Both the position numbers and the translations under genes were made by a program. From the NCBI RefSeq assembly GCF_000153485.2, contig NC_018721.1, positions 248,001 to 312,000 on the forward strand: 64,000 nucleotides of DNA. Reading direction: 5' to 3'. Shown piece after piece: positions 45,221 to 55,300 of the stretch (position 1 is its first letter; each line of letters starts with the position of its first letter). The notes below the pieces were generated by a model. That model made no database searches. It was not told the DNA's origin and worked only from the letters and a program-made list of their open reading frames with translations. Origin of the DNA: Psychroflexus torquis ATCC 700755 (GTDB lineage Bacteria; Bacteroidota; Bacteroidia; Flavobacteriales; Flavobacteriaceae).

Positions 45221-47146
45221 CTAATTTTCAAATTTCCATCTCACAAACGCCTCCATGGCCTCATAGTTTGCAAGACCCAGTTTATTGTAATTAACAGCGG
45301 TTTCTCGGTTCCTCTCTTCCGCTCTTATCCAAAATTCCCGCTCGTCATCACCTGGGAAAACAGGGTGATCTTTCTGGGACTGGTGCTGGAAAATTGCGTT
45401 TCGTTTCTTATTTACTTCCATCGGAGAAAGTGGGACAGCCATTTCAATCTCATGGGTTTCAAATTCATCCCAAGCTCCACGGTACATCCACAGCCAACAC
45501 TCTTTTGCCCATTCTTCAGTCTTCCGAAGTTGTTTTAACGCTTCTAAAATTATTTTAAAACAAACTTTATGGGTTCCATGTGGATCATCAAAATCCCCTG
45601 CCGAAAACACCTGATGCGGTTTAATTTTTTGTAATAACTTAGTTGTTAATTGTACATCAATTTCCTTGAATGGATTCTTTTCGGTCTTACCTGTTTCATA
45701 AAACGGCAATGTCATAAAATGGATATTTGAATCTTCTAGCCCTGCGTATCTAGCTCCTGCGTAAGCTTCCGATTTTCTAATAAAGGCCTTCACATCTCTA
45801 ATTTTTTCGAGATCTATTTCATTGGGTTTTTTTATTTTTAGGAAAGTTCGCATATTTTCATAGATGCGCTCAAGAACCGTGGTTTCCTGCCCTATACTTT
45901 TATTGAAATCAATTGCAAATTCTACATATCTTAGCACGTCTGTATCCCAAACTGCGGTATTACCAGAAGTTTGATAAGCGACATGGACGTCGTGTCCTTG
46001 GTCAACAAGCCTTATGAATGTTCCTCCCATTGAAATCACATCATCATCTGGATGCGGGGAGAAAATTATAGAACGTTTTCTTGCTGGTTCAGCTCTTTCA
46101 GGCCTTTGAGAATCATCTGCATTGGGTTTTCCGCCGGGCCATCCTGTAATACTGTGCTGTAACTGATTAAAAACACTAATGTTGATATTGTATGCCGGTC
46201 CCTGTTCTGTTACCAGTTGTGCCATTCCATTGTTGTTGTAATCTTCATCTGTAATCTTCAAAATGGGTTTTCCTACTTCCGAAGACAACCAAATAAGTGC
46301 TTTTTTGATTAGATTATCATCCCAAATACAGTCTTTTACTAGCCAAGGAGTATTGAACCTCGTTAACTCTGAAGCTGCATCTTTATCGAGAACAAATTTT
46401 ACGTTATCTGAAAGTTGTAAATAAGTTGCCGGTACATTTCCAGTGATCTCACCCTCCACAGCTTTCATAATAATAGAAGATTTTCTCTTGCCCCAAGCAA
46501 TCAAGATGATCTCTTTAGCTTTGAAAATCGTTCCAATTCCCATAGTGATCGCTTTTGTGGGAACGTTTTCCTTCCCTCCAAAATCGCGAGAGGCATCCCT
46601 TCTAGTAAGGTCGTCGAGAGTTACTAACCTAGTTCCTGAATTTGGTGCCGATCCCGGCTCGTTAAATCCTATATGACCTGTTCTACCAATACCCAGAATT
46701 TGGATATCCAGGCCACCATATTCGCCAATTTTATGTTCATATTTAATACAAAAATCAGCAATATCTTCTTTTTTTAAAGTCCCATTAGGTATATAAATAT
46801 TTTCCCTTTTTATATCTATATGGTTGAACAAATGCTCGTCCATAAATGAGACATAGCTTTGCTTTGCATCAGGTTGCATAGGATAGTATTCATCTAAATT
46901 GAAGGTGACTACATTCTGAAAACTCAATCCTTCATTTTTATACATATTTACTAAGTTTTCGTAAACTCTAACTGGTGTTGCACCTGTAGCTAGGCCTAAA
47001 ACGGCTATTTCACCCTTGGCTTGCTTATCTTTTATTATTTCAGCAATGTGTCGTGCAACTGTTAGTGAGGCTTCTTTTTCGGTAGCATAGACACTCACTG
47101 GTAGTTTTTCAAACCGTGTTTCTTCGAAGAAATTTAATCGTCCCAT
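45221..47146 (-). CDS. nagB: Glucosamine-6-phosphate deaminase fused to a PIG-L/LmbE-type deacetylase domain
   Basis: The 641-residue cytoplasmic protein has NagB at about 1-270: LGLATGATP, FNLDEYYPM with the catalytic Asp, ILGIGRTGHIGFNEPG with the His/Glu relay. A linker and a PIG-L domain follow (about 350-560) with the zinc motif S-P-H365-P-D-D368-D and a distal DDPHGTH. NagB turns GlcN-6-P into fructose-6-P plus ammonia. The PIG-L fold is a family of zinc N-acetyl-sugar deacetylases. The fusion is recurrent in Bacteroidota. No separate nagA is in the window. It is the last gene of the amino-sugar locus. Confidence 0.93.
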   Translation of the reverse strand: MGRLNFFEETRFEKLPVSVYATEKEASLTVARHIAEIIKDKQAKGEIAVLGLATGATPVRVYENLVNMYKNEGLSFQNVVTFNLDEYYPMQPDAKQSYVSFMDEHLFNHIDIKRENIYIPNGTLKKEDIADFCIKYEHKIGEYGGLDIQILGIGRTGHIGFNEPGSAPNSGTRLVTLDDLTRRDASRDFGGKENVPTKAITMGIGTIFKAKEIILIAWGKRKSSIIMKAVEGEITGNVPATYLQLSDNVKFVLDKDAASELTRFNTPWLVKDCIWDDNLIKKALIWLSSEVGKPILKITDEDYNNNGMAQLVTEQGPAYNINISVFNQLQHSITGWPGGKPNADDSQRPERAEPARKRSIIFSPHPDDDVISMGGTFIRLVDQGHDVHVAYQTSGNTAVWDTDVLRYVEFAIDFNKSIGQETTVLERIYENMRTFLKIKKPNEIDLEKIRDVKAFIRKSEAYAGARYAGLEDSNIHFMTLPFYETGKTEKNPFKEIDVQLTTKLLQKIKPHQVFSAGDFDDPHGTHKVCFKIILEALKQLRKTEEWAKECWLWMYRGAWDEFETHEIEMAVPLSPMEVNKKRNAIFQHQSQKDHPVFPGDDEREFWIRAEERNRETAVNYNKLGLANYEAMEAFVRWKFEN

Positions 47147-47228
47147 ATTTTTAAAGTTTTTTCCTAATAATCCTTGTTTTATTTATTTTTAAGTTTTCAA
47201 ATTTGAAATTATTGAAGACTTATACTTA

Positions 47229-47435
47229 TATCAAGTTAAACCTATAATGTCGTATTAAATCGCTTTACCGAAACGAATTCGGCACAGGCTTTTTTCGCCT
47301 GCTTTTTATCAAAAATAATTACCGTAACTAAAGCTATGCTAATTATTTTAACTTCAATTAATCAAAAAATCTGCACTGAGTTACGTCCTAGTCTAATTCA
47401 ATTTATTTATACGACATTATAAATTTAATTTAGTA
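47229..47435. repeat. MITE-like element, copy 10 (207 bp, degenerate ends)
   Basis: It begins TATCAAGTTAAACC and ends AATTTAGTA, with both internal modules present. It fills most of the nagB-murQ intergenic space, so it may affect read-through from murQ into nagB. Confidence 0.75.
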
Positions 47436-47453
47436 ATACCTATATAAGGAAAA

Positions 47454-48299
47454 CTATTCCTTTTTTAAAGTTTGTGAACCTGAATCACGCTTATGTATTT
47501 CTAAAATTTTTCTCACGTTTTTATACTTTTTCAAGAGAACTGAAGCTGATTCTTTATCTATTCCAAGTTCTTCCATGAGTATCTTAATACCTCGAATCAC
47601 CAATTTTTTATTGGATAATTGCATGTCGACCATTTTGTTTCCATGTACCCGCCCTAATTGGATCATGACGGTAGTCGAAATCATGTTTAAAGCAAGTTTC
47701 TGTGCTGTTCCGGATTTCATTCTAGTGCTACCAGTTATAAATTCAGGACCGACGATCAATTCGATTGGATAATCGACATTCATGGACAACACAGAATTTT
47801 TGTTGCATGAAATACTGCCTGTAATGACTCCGTTTTCCTTAGCTTTTAAGAGCCCACCTAATACGTAAGGCGTTGTGCCCGAGGCTGCAATTCCTAATAG
47901 TACATCTTTATCGCAGATATTGAATTTAATTAGATCTTTCCAAGCTTGTTGCATATCATCTTCAGCATTTTCTACAGCTTTTCTTAAAGCCCCATCACCA
48001 CCAGCTATAATCCCTATAATCCAATCTTCTGAAACGCCAAAGGTAGGTGGACATTCGGAGGCATCTAATACTCCCAATCTTCCGCTCGTGCCTGCCCCAA
48101 TGTAGAATAATCGACCTCCCAATTGCATACGGGAAACAGTCATTGTTACAAAATTATTTATGTGCGGTATGGCCTTTTCAACGGCTAGAGGAACTGATTG
48201 ATCTTCCTTATTTATATTAAAAAGAAGTTCAGATATTCCCATTTTTTCAAGACCGTCATAGTTAGATGATTGCTCGGTAGTTGGTTTGGTAGTCTTCAT
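47454..48299 (-). CDS. murQ: N-acetylmuramic acid 6-phosphate etherase
   Basis: The 281-residue SIS-domain lyase splits the lactyl ether of MurNAc-6-P to GlcNAc-6-P and D-lactate. It carries FYIGAGTSGRLGVLDASECP with the catalytic Glu, GIAASGTTPYVLG for phosphosugar binding, and VGPEFITGSTRMKSGTAQK. The start codon overlaps the symporter stop (TAATG). Its substrate must be made by a MurNAc kinase not found here. Confidence 0.96.
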   Translation of the reverse strand: MKTTKPTTEQSSNYDGLEKMGISELLFNINKEDQSVPLAVEKAIPHINNFVTMTVSRMQLGGRLFYIGAGTSGRLGVLDASECPPTFGVSEDWIIGIIAGGDGALRKAVENAEDDMQQAWKDLIKFNICDKDVLLGIAASGTTPYVLGGLLKAKENGVITGSISCNKNSVLSMNVDYPIELIVGPEFITGSTRMKSGTAQKLALNMISTTVMIQLGRVHGNKMVDMQLSNKKLVIRGIKILMEELGIDKESASVLLKKYKNVRKILEIHKRDSGSQTLKKE

Positions 48300-49750
48300 T
48301 ATGTTTTTTTAATTAGTATCAACCCCAGCATCGTTAATAAAGCATTAACAGCTATATTTATGAAACCGAAGTCAAAATGAAAAGTATTTTTGAAATACCA
48401 ACTCAATATATAAGTGCATATAGGGGCAAGCAAACAGATTATCGGAACCCACTTATCTCTAATTCTTATAGTGCTGAACATTCCGAAAAGATAGAGACCT
48501 AGAAGAGGGCCGTAGGTATATCCTGCTACTTTAAAAATGAGCGAAATAATATCTCCCCGGCTATTTGAGAAGATCATTATTATTAGAAAAATAATAAATG
48601 AAAAACCTAAAAGCACCCAATTTTTTAATATTTTCTTTTCTTTACTGGACTTGTGAGACCTATCGAGAAAATCATACGTAAATGAAGTTGTCAATGCAGT
48701 TAGTGATGAATCGACGCTCGAAAACGAGGCTGCTGTAATACCCAACACAAAAAATAGACCTGCAAAAGTTCCAAGGTGGTTCAGAGCCAAATTCGGAAAC
48801 AACGTATCGGTGTCCAAAAGGCTACCGTTTTCATCCATAGGCAAAGCTATACCTTGATTTTCAGCATAAATATAAAGTAAAACTCCTAATCCCATAAAAA
48901 GGAACTGTGTAATGGCTAATATAAAACTATAGGTCAAGGTGTTTTTTTGAGCATCCCATTGATTTTTGCACGTCAAAGTCTTTTGCATCATATTTTGATC
49001 TAGCCCTATCATGGCTATTGACACTAAAATACCAGCAACAAATTGCTTATAAAAATTGTTTCCTGAACTGCTGTCCCAATTGAAAACAGTAAAATATTCA
49101 TGGTTTACAACCTTTTGAATGGATTCACCCAATGTTAAATTCAATGAGGTTAAAATGCTATAAATGGTTATTACCGCTCCCAATATTAGAAATGTAGTCT
49201 GCAATGTGTCAGTCCAAACAATTGTTTTAATGCCCGATTTGTTGGTATACAGCCACACCATAAACAAAATAATAATAACGGTCACGAAAAATGGAATATT
49301 AAACTTATCAAATAGTGCAAACTGAAGGATTTTAGCCGCCAACAACAACCTTAAGGCCGCACCAAAGGATTGGGAGACCAGAAAAAATAAGGATCCAGTC
49401 TTATAGGTTTTATTTCCAAACCTTTCCTGTAGATAAGAATATATAGATACTAATTGTAGTCGGTAATAAAGCGGAATCAGTACGAACGTTATGAACAAAT
49501 ACCCAACGACATTACCGAGTATGAATTGATAGAAAAAAAAACTGTTATTTCCTACCATTCCTGGCAATGAGACGAAGGTAACCCCTGAAAGTCCTGCTCC
49601 AACCATACCAAAAGCGACTAAAAACCATGGAGATTGTCTATCACCGGTAAAATACGTTTCGTCATTACGATTCCTAGACGCGAAATATGAAATTATCATC
49701 AAAAAGGCAAAGTAGATGGCAATTATCACTAAAACAAGTAGTGGATTCAA
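48299..49750 (-). CDS. Sodium:solute symporter (SSS family), putative MurNAc/amino-sugar transporter
   Basis: The 483-residue inner-membrane protein has about 13 helices and SSS features: FGMVGAGLSGVTFVSLPGMV in helix 1-2, YSYLQERFG, a sodium-site region ASFSSVDSSLTALTTSFTYD, and DRSHKSSKEKK between helices. It is coupled to murQ by a one-base overlap. It therefore probably carries MurNAc or a related sugar across the inner membrane. Substrate is inferred from context only. Confidence 0.88.
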   Translation of the reverse strand: MNPLLVLVIIAIYFAFLMIISYFASRNRNDETYFTGDRQSPWFLVAFGMVGAGLSGVTFVSLPGMVGNNSFFFYQFILGNVVGYLFITFVLIPLYYRLQLVSIYSYLQERFGNKTYKTGSLFFLVSQSFGAALRLLLAAKILQFALFDKFNIPFFVTVIIILFMVWLYTNKSGIKTIVWTDTLQTTFLILGAVITIYSILTSLNLTLGESIQKVVNHEYFTVFNWDSSSGNNFYKQFVAGILVSIAMIGLDQNMMQKTLTCKNQWDAQKNTLTYSFILAITQFLFMGLGVLLYIYAENQGIALPMDENGSLLDTDTLFPNLALNHLGTFAGLFFVLGITAASFSSVDSSLTALTTSFTYDFLDRSHKSSKEKKILKNWVLLGFSFIIFLIIMIFSNSRGDIISLIFKVAGYTYGPLLGLYLFGMFSTIRIRDKWVPIICLLAPICTYILSWYFKNTFHFDFGFINIAVNALLTMLGLILIKKT

Positions 49751-49905
49751 ATTATAATGAGTTTATATTGATGATGTTCTGTATAGCATTATTTCTTTAA
49801 TAATGTTTTTGTATTCAACTAGATTTTTCAAAGTGTCCAGCATTTCTAAAGATTTATTATTTTCAATCCAATGGCATAGTTTGTCCGAACCCTATATTAT
49901 GTCTA

Positions 49906-50964
49906 TTAGTTTTGGGCGTAGTTATATTTATAAGGCGGATGTTTCTCTATAAAATTATTCACTAAATAAGGGTATAATTCACCTATCAAGAGTTGAGCTA
50001 CACGCCAAGGCCTAAAGTTTGTCTTGTCGGTAACAAAGATTTCAAATCCCCCACATACCTTTCCAAAATACTTTTGAAAAGTGAGTAAAAAGATAATTGG
50101 ACGCCATGTGAATACTCTTAGTTTTTCATTTTTGAAAACGCTTTTAAGGTGGTTCTTGTAAGATGAATAAGGCTCGTTTTTTGGATGTTCGATAATTTCA
50201 AGGGCTTTTTTTGTGCCACGGCTCTCACTTAATTTCGTCCCTTCGAAAAAGACCGTGCTGGGAAAAGTACAAGTACTTTCTGCTCTCGCTAAATTCGACA
50301 AAGGTAGAATCCATGGCAGTCCAGTATCCTCAAAGAACAGATTACGTTCCCAGTTCTGCATTTTTATCACAGTAAGATTAGCTTTTCCCTGTACCCGTTT
50401 TTTTTGATGTAATAGAGCTATTTCACCTATGGTTAAAGCATGTCTAGCTGGGAGGGCATGACGTCCAATTTGAAACTCGAACTCAAGATTCAATATATGT
50501 CCTTCAATGTCAATTCCGTTTAGCAGTTTGGGACGATCCAGTGCTATGATTTCGGTGTTTTTATCGATACATTTATACAGTAAAAGAGAAAGGGTGTAAT
50601 TGTAGGTATCCATTCTGCAACCCATGTCTTGTAGATCAATAAAAAGATGATCGATACCCTCTAAGATGTCATCGGCAGGAATGGGTGTTTCCGAATATAG
50701 AAAATAGACAGGAATATTGAAATGAGAATTTTCAATATAATTGAATACGATCATATTATCATGAACGTCTGTAGCGAAACCGCGTTGGAATCCAAAAAAA
50801 TTTATAAATCTAAAGCCTACTAATTTTCTAAAGTTTTCAGCAGCACTTGAATAATCAGAGACCATTAAAGCCTTTTGACAAAATAAAGCTACATTTTTCT
50901 TAGACCTAGTATCGATGTCGGGAGAACTCAATACTACGTCAAGTCTTGTCTCAACCTCTTTCAT
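49906..50964 (-). CDS. NamZ-like protein (DUF1343, GH171) without signal peptide
   Basis: The 352-residue protein follows the DUF1343 pattern: LFIDLQDMGCRMDTYNYTLS, ALDRPKLLNGIDIEG, RHALTIGEIAL, W-I-L-P-L-S-N and TFPSTVFFEGTKLSESRGT. NamZ enzymes are exo-N-acetylmuramidases acting on peptidoglycan glycans. Two oddities are visible. It has no signal peptide. The segment that usually reads G-P-E-H-G is G58-F-Q-R-G62. Context (murQ, symporter, SusCD) supports a MurNAc role, but the activity may be altered. Confidence 0.8.
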   Translation of the reverse strand: MKEVETRLDVVLSSPDIDTRSKKNVALFCQKALMVSDYSSAAENFRKLVGFRFINFFGFQRGFATDVHDNMIVFNYIENSHFNIPVYFLYSETPIPADDILEGIDHLFIDLQDMGCRMDTYNYTLSLLLYKCIDKNTEIIALDRPKLLNGIDIEGHILNLEFEFQIGRHALPARHALTIGEIALLHQKKRVQGKANLTVIKMQNWERNLFFEDTGLPWILPLSNLARAESTCTFPSTVFFEGTKLSESRGTKKALEIIEHPKNEPYSSYKNHLKSVFKNEKLRVFTWRPIIFLLTFQKYFGKVCGGFEIFVTDKTNFRPWRVAQLLIGELYPYLVNNFIEKHPPYKYNYAQN

Positions 50965-51071
50965 TACATAAGTTTAGGGGGTTAGAATTTAAGTAAAACT
51001 TCAACACTTTAAAGAGTTCAAGGGTAGCTATTTAGATACCCCGAACACTTTAACTACCGTTTACAGATCTT

Positions 51072-52379
51072 TTATGACGATGGATTTGATGGCGTATTGG
51101 TATTATTATCCCTTTCTGCATTGGTATAGGGATAGTAGTTCCTATTTCTTTCGGCATTAGGCTCAGTGGCTCCTGGTCTTCCGAACCTTCTGGAGTCCTC
51201 CAAGGAAAGTCCACTCAAATAAAGTTCAATACGTCTGTTTTTATAAATTTCATTCAAAATTTCCTCCTTGGTTTGAGAACCCGAATAAGGGGCGAGGTTT
51301 GCTCCTAATCCAAAAGAATCGAAGGCAGACGTCTTGGTCAACACTTTGTTCAATTCGGTGACGGCATTGGTAAGGTCATCTTGCCTTGCATACGCCTCGG
51401 CTTTAATCAATATGATCTCTCCAGGAAGATAAACAGGTATTTCGTCCAAATTGTCATTGTAAAATCCTACCACTTGATAATTTGGGCTTGGGGCGTTTAG
51501 ATCTTCAGCAGTTATGTAGAACGGTATCCGCTCATCCTCTGTATTGGGAAGTAGACTTGAGGGTAAACCGAATGTCAAATCTTTGGCTTGCGTCACATTT
51601 TGTGAACCAAACCAAAATGCCAGAGGGTTGGGTACAGCCGCATCATAAGCCCAAGTGGACTGAACCGATAGATCTACTGCACTAGCAGACGTTATTGACG
51701 CATTGTAATTCCCTGCCATTAAATTAAAACGAGCTAATAAGGCATTTACAGAATTCTCTATCTTCACAGAATCAAAAATCTCTGAAGTTACTGTCGAGGA
51801 AAGTCCTGCACTGATATATCCTTTAGACTCTTCAAGATCTGCAATGGCATTTTGCAGTATGGTCTCCCTGTTTTTGAATGGAGCGTCTTCTACAATCTCC
51901 AGTGGAATGCTTTCAAAAAATTGGATCAAGGTACCATGAGCCAATGCTCTATAGAAGAGGGCATAAGCCTTCAAGGAATTTGCTGTAGTCATATCTTCCG
52001 TTGAACCATCTGCAACTTCGATTACAGTCGTTGCTTCTTTTCTAGTCAGCATGGAATTGGTCCACATATTGTTTAAAAGTTCATTTCCGCCATTGACGTC
52101 GTCGCCACCTAACAGAATTTCATTTTCACCTAGATTACCTGGATTCAATAATCGCAACTCACCTGTGTTGAGGCCCGAAATAACGATTGTGGTATAAATT
52201 AATCCAGCCCTATCGGTACTCCATCGTTGTTGCGCGCCGTTAATCAGCTTTACTAAATTCTCTGTGCTATTGACTACGTCAGGTTCTAAAGTCGAATTTG
52301 GATCTAAATACTCGCTATCACATGATGACATGACAACCGTAGTTAGAATAAAAGCAAATAGTTTTGTTATATTTTTCAT
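51072..52379 (-). CDS. SusD/RagB-like surface lipoprotein
   Basis: The 435-residue lipoprotein has the lipobox VVMSSC (Cys20). It has the SusD helical TPR scaffold (AYALFYRALAHGTLIQFF) and the RagB/SusD C-terminal signature (YKNRRIELYLSGLSLEDSRRFGR). Together with the SusC partner 9 bp upstream, it captures glycan or peptide ligands at the cell surface. Ligand class (peptidoglycan or MurNAc-containing fragments) is inferred from murQ, NamZ and nagB downstream. Confidence 0.93.
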   Translation of the reverse strand: MKNITKLFAFILTTVVMSSCDSEYLDPNSTLEPDVVNSTENLVKLINGAQQRWSTDRAGLIYTTIVISGLNTGELRLLNPGNLGENEILLGGDDVNGGNELLNNMWTNSMLTRKEATTVIEVADGSTEDMTTANSLKAYALFYRALAHGTLIQFFESIPLEIVEDAPFKNRETILQNAIADLEESKGYISAGLSSTVTSEIFDSVKIENSVNALLARFNLMAGNYNASITSASAVDLSVQSTWAYDAAVPNPLAFWFGSQNVTQAKDLTFGLPSSLLPNTEDERIPFYITAEDLNAPSPNYQVVGFYNDNLDEIPVYLPGEIILIKAEAYARQDDLTNAVTELNKVLTKTSAFDSFGLGANLAPYSGSQTKEEILNEIYKNRRIELYLSGLSLEDSRRFGRPGATEPNAERNRNYYPYTNAERDNNTNTPSNPSS

Positions 52380-52388
52380 CTTTATTTT

Positions 52389-55300
52389 TTAAAAGTTTGC
52401 ACTTAATGATAAGGAAAAAGTCATTGGTATAGGGACATTTCCAAAATTTACTGATCGCAATAAATTTGATTGTCCACCAGCATTAGTCTCTGGGTCATAA
52501 CTGAAAAAGTTATCAAATGAAATTAAATTTCTTCCAATCAATGCTATCTTGACATCTTTAAGATGGTCAATAAACAGCGAGGGAAATTGATAACCAATAG
52601 ACACTTCCCTAAGCTTTACAAAAGACCCGTCTTCCATTCTAAATTCCTCGATAGGATAAATTCCGGCGATATAACCCCTAGGGAGTTCCCCAGTAAGTTC
52701 CTGTTCGGCCAATCGACCTAATCCAACACCCTGTCTTGTTCGCTTGTCCGCATCAAAGACATCAAACCCTTGAACGGCTTCCCAAAGCATAGAGAAAGTG
52801 AATTTTTTATATGCAAAGTCTGTACCTACTGCTAATATGTAATCTGGATTCGGATCTCCAATAACCTTTCTTAAGAGGTCTCCTATAGGCTGTCCGTTAG
52901 CATCGCGCTGTGGTGATCCTGTAGCGAGGTCACCTCTTTCAGGCTGAGGTACACCTTCTGGAGCACCTGTGGTCGAAGAGCCAGACAAGATCAATTCTCC
53001 ATTGCCATCTCTTGCAAAATAAGTACCGAAAAACACACCCAAAGGTTGTCCTTCCTGCACAACGGGTGGCGCACCTGATACAGTTACAATGCTTATATCC
53101 CCACCGATGGTTTTCAGTACTTCGTTTTTATTACTGCTAAAATTAAAATTCACGTCCCAAACAAAATCTTCCCTTTTAATGGGAGTAATCCTTGCATAAA
53201 GCTCGATACCGTCGTTTCTCATGGTACCCACATTTTCGGTTCTAGAGGATCCTCCTATCGATGGAGCCAAAACACGGCTAACGATCAAATCCTCAATGTT
53301 CTGTCGATAATATGTAAATAATAATGATGCTCTATTGTCAAAAAAGCTCAGATCTGTACCTATTTCAAATTCCTTAGTCCTTTCGGGAGCCAAGTTTTCA
53401 TTCCCCAACCTATTGTTTTGCTGAAGAGTTGTATTGCCAAGAAAGTCATTGGAAGTATAGCTGCTAAATCTTTCATACGGTGATATGGCGGTAAGGTTAC
53501 CTGCCTCTCCATAGGAAGCCCTTAACCTAGCCGAGTTGATAAAGCTGTCATCAACCCAAAACGATTCATTGGAAAGCACATAAGAACCTGATATCTTGGG
53601 ATAAAAATTAGATCTTTGATCCACATCAAAATTGGTAGCTCCGTCTATACGGCCAGCTAAGGTCAAAAACAATTTATCTTTATAAGAAAGGGTTTCTTGA
53701 AGGAAAAAGCCGAAAATGTCTAATTTGGTGTCTATGGGCTGTGTTTGTAGGGAAACCGTGGGGTCATTATTAGAATCTAGATCACGCCCCTGCACTGCAT
53801 CAAACTCCAGCTTGCTTGCCTGAAAACTATAGCCTACAGTGGTCTGGGAACTTAAGTTTTCATTAATATCAGTATCAAAAGTTGCGTTTATATCATAGTT
53901 CCAATTAAAAATCTTAGCCTCCGCCTGCCCAACGAACCCTTGGTCGAAATATGCAGGGTTTACACCTTCGTACGGATAGACTGGAATAAAAATATTTCCT
54001 TTTTGACTGTAAGTATCAATTCCTATTATCTGGTCAATAATAAAATTCTCAAACGGAATTATTTTCATGTGTAAATTAGGAATGAAATGATTGACCTGTT
54101 GTGTAATATCAAAGGTTTCTATGATTGACAGTGGGTTAATCCTTGTATTTTCTACAGCCAGTAAATTCCCGTTTGCATCCCTTCGTGTTATATCAAAGAC
54201 GTTGTTGGTTATGTTTAGTGAATTTATAGGGCTCCAAAAAACATTGCCATCTGGTTTTTCATCCGATTGACTATTTGCATAATATAGCCCTACGTCGTAT
54301 GAAAGCCAATCAACAGGATTGTGATTGAAATTGAATCTGGCCGAAAACCTATTAAAGTTGGTGTTTTTTATAATCCCTTCATTAGTCAAATAACCAATTG
54401 AGGCCATATAGTTCATTTTTTCATTTCCATCCCTAGCCGAAAAATAATTGTCCGTACCAAATCCGGTTTGGAAAATCTCGTCTTGATAATCATATCTTGT
54501 CGTATCAAATTTATTCGAATCTAGATAGTTGAATGGAGTAAGCTCCCCAGTATCGGGATTAAAACCAAAAATTGGCCATAATCTTCCAGATAAAGGACTG
54601 TCGGCAATAGTCTCAAATTCTTCACCCCTCAAATTTAAGTCCAGTTTTTTTCGTATCGTACTTACATTAAAGGTAGATTTAAAGTACAGTTCTGGGCCAT
54701 CTTTGGTGGAAAGACCCCTTTTTGTTGTTATTACCACTACGCCGTTCGAAGCTCTCGACCCGTATATTGCAGCGGCAGCTGCACCATTAAGGATGTTGAT
54801 GCTCTCAATATCATTAGGATTTATATCTACCATCCTATTCTGTCCAGGTTGGGCATCACCTGCAGTTACATTAAGATTGGTCACATTGGTCGTAAGATTA
54901 CTAGTGATTACGCCGTCTACGACATATAAGGGTTCCGATGAACCTTTAATGGTACTTGGACCTCTAAGTCTAATTGAAAATCCCCCTGCAGGATCTCCAG
55001 AATTTTGGGTAATCTGAGCTCCAGGCACCTTTCCCTGCAATGAAGTCGTAATATTAACAGGAGCCCCTTTCACCAGTTCTGTCGATTTAATGGTAGTGAC
55101 AGCGTTACCTAGTTTTTTTCTGGATTGGGTGAGCGACGACCCTACGATAATCACTTCGTCCAACGCATTGGAATCTTCTTCAAGTATAACATTCACAGTT
55201 TGATTCTCTCCAGTAAGCTTTACCTCAGCTGTTCGAAAGCCGATATAACTTATGGCTAAAGTTTTTCCTGTACCATCCGCTACATTAATACTGAAATTGC

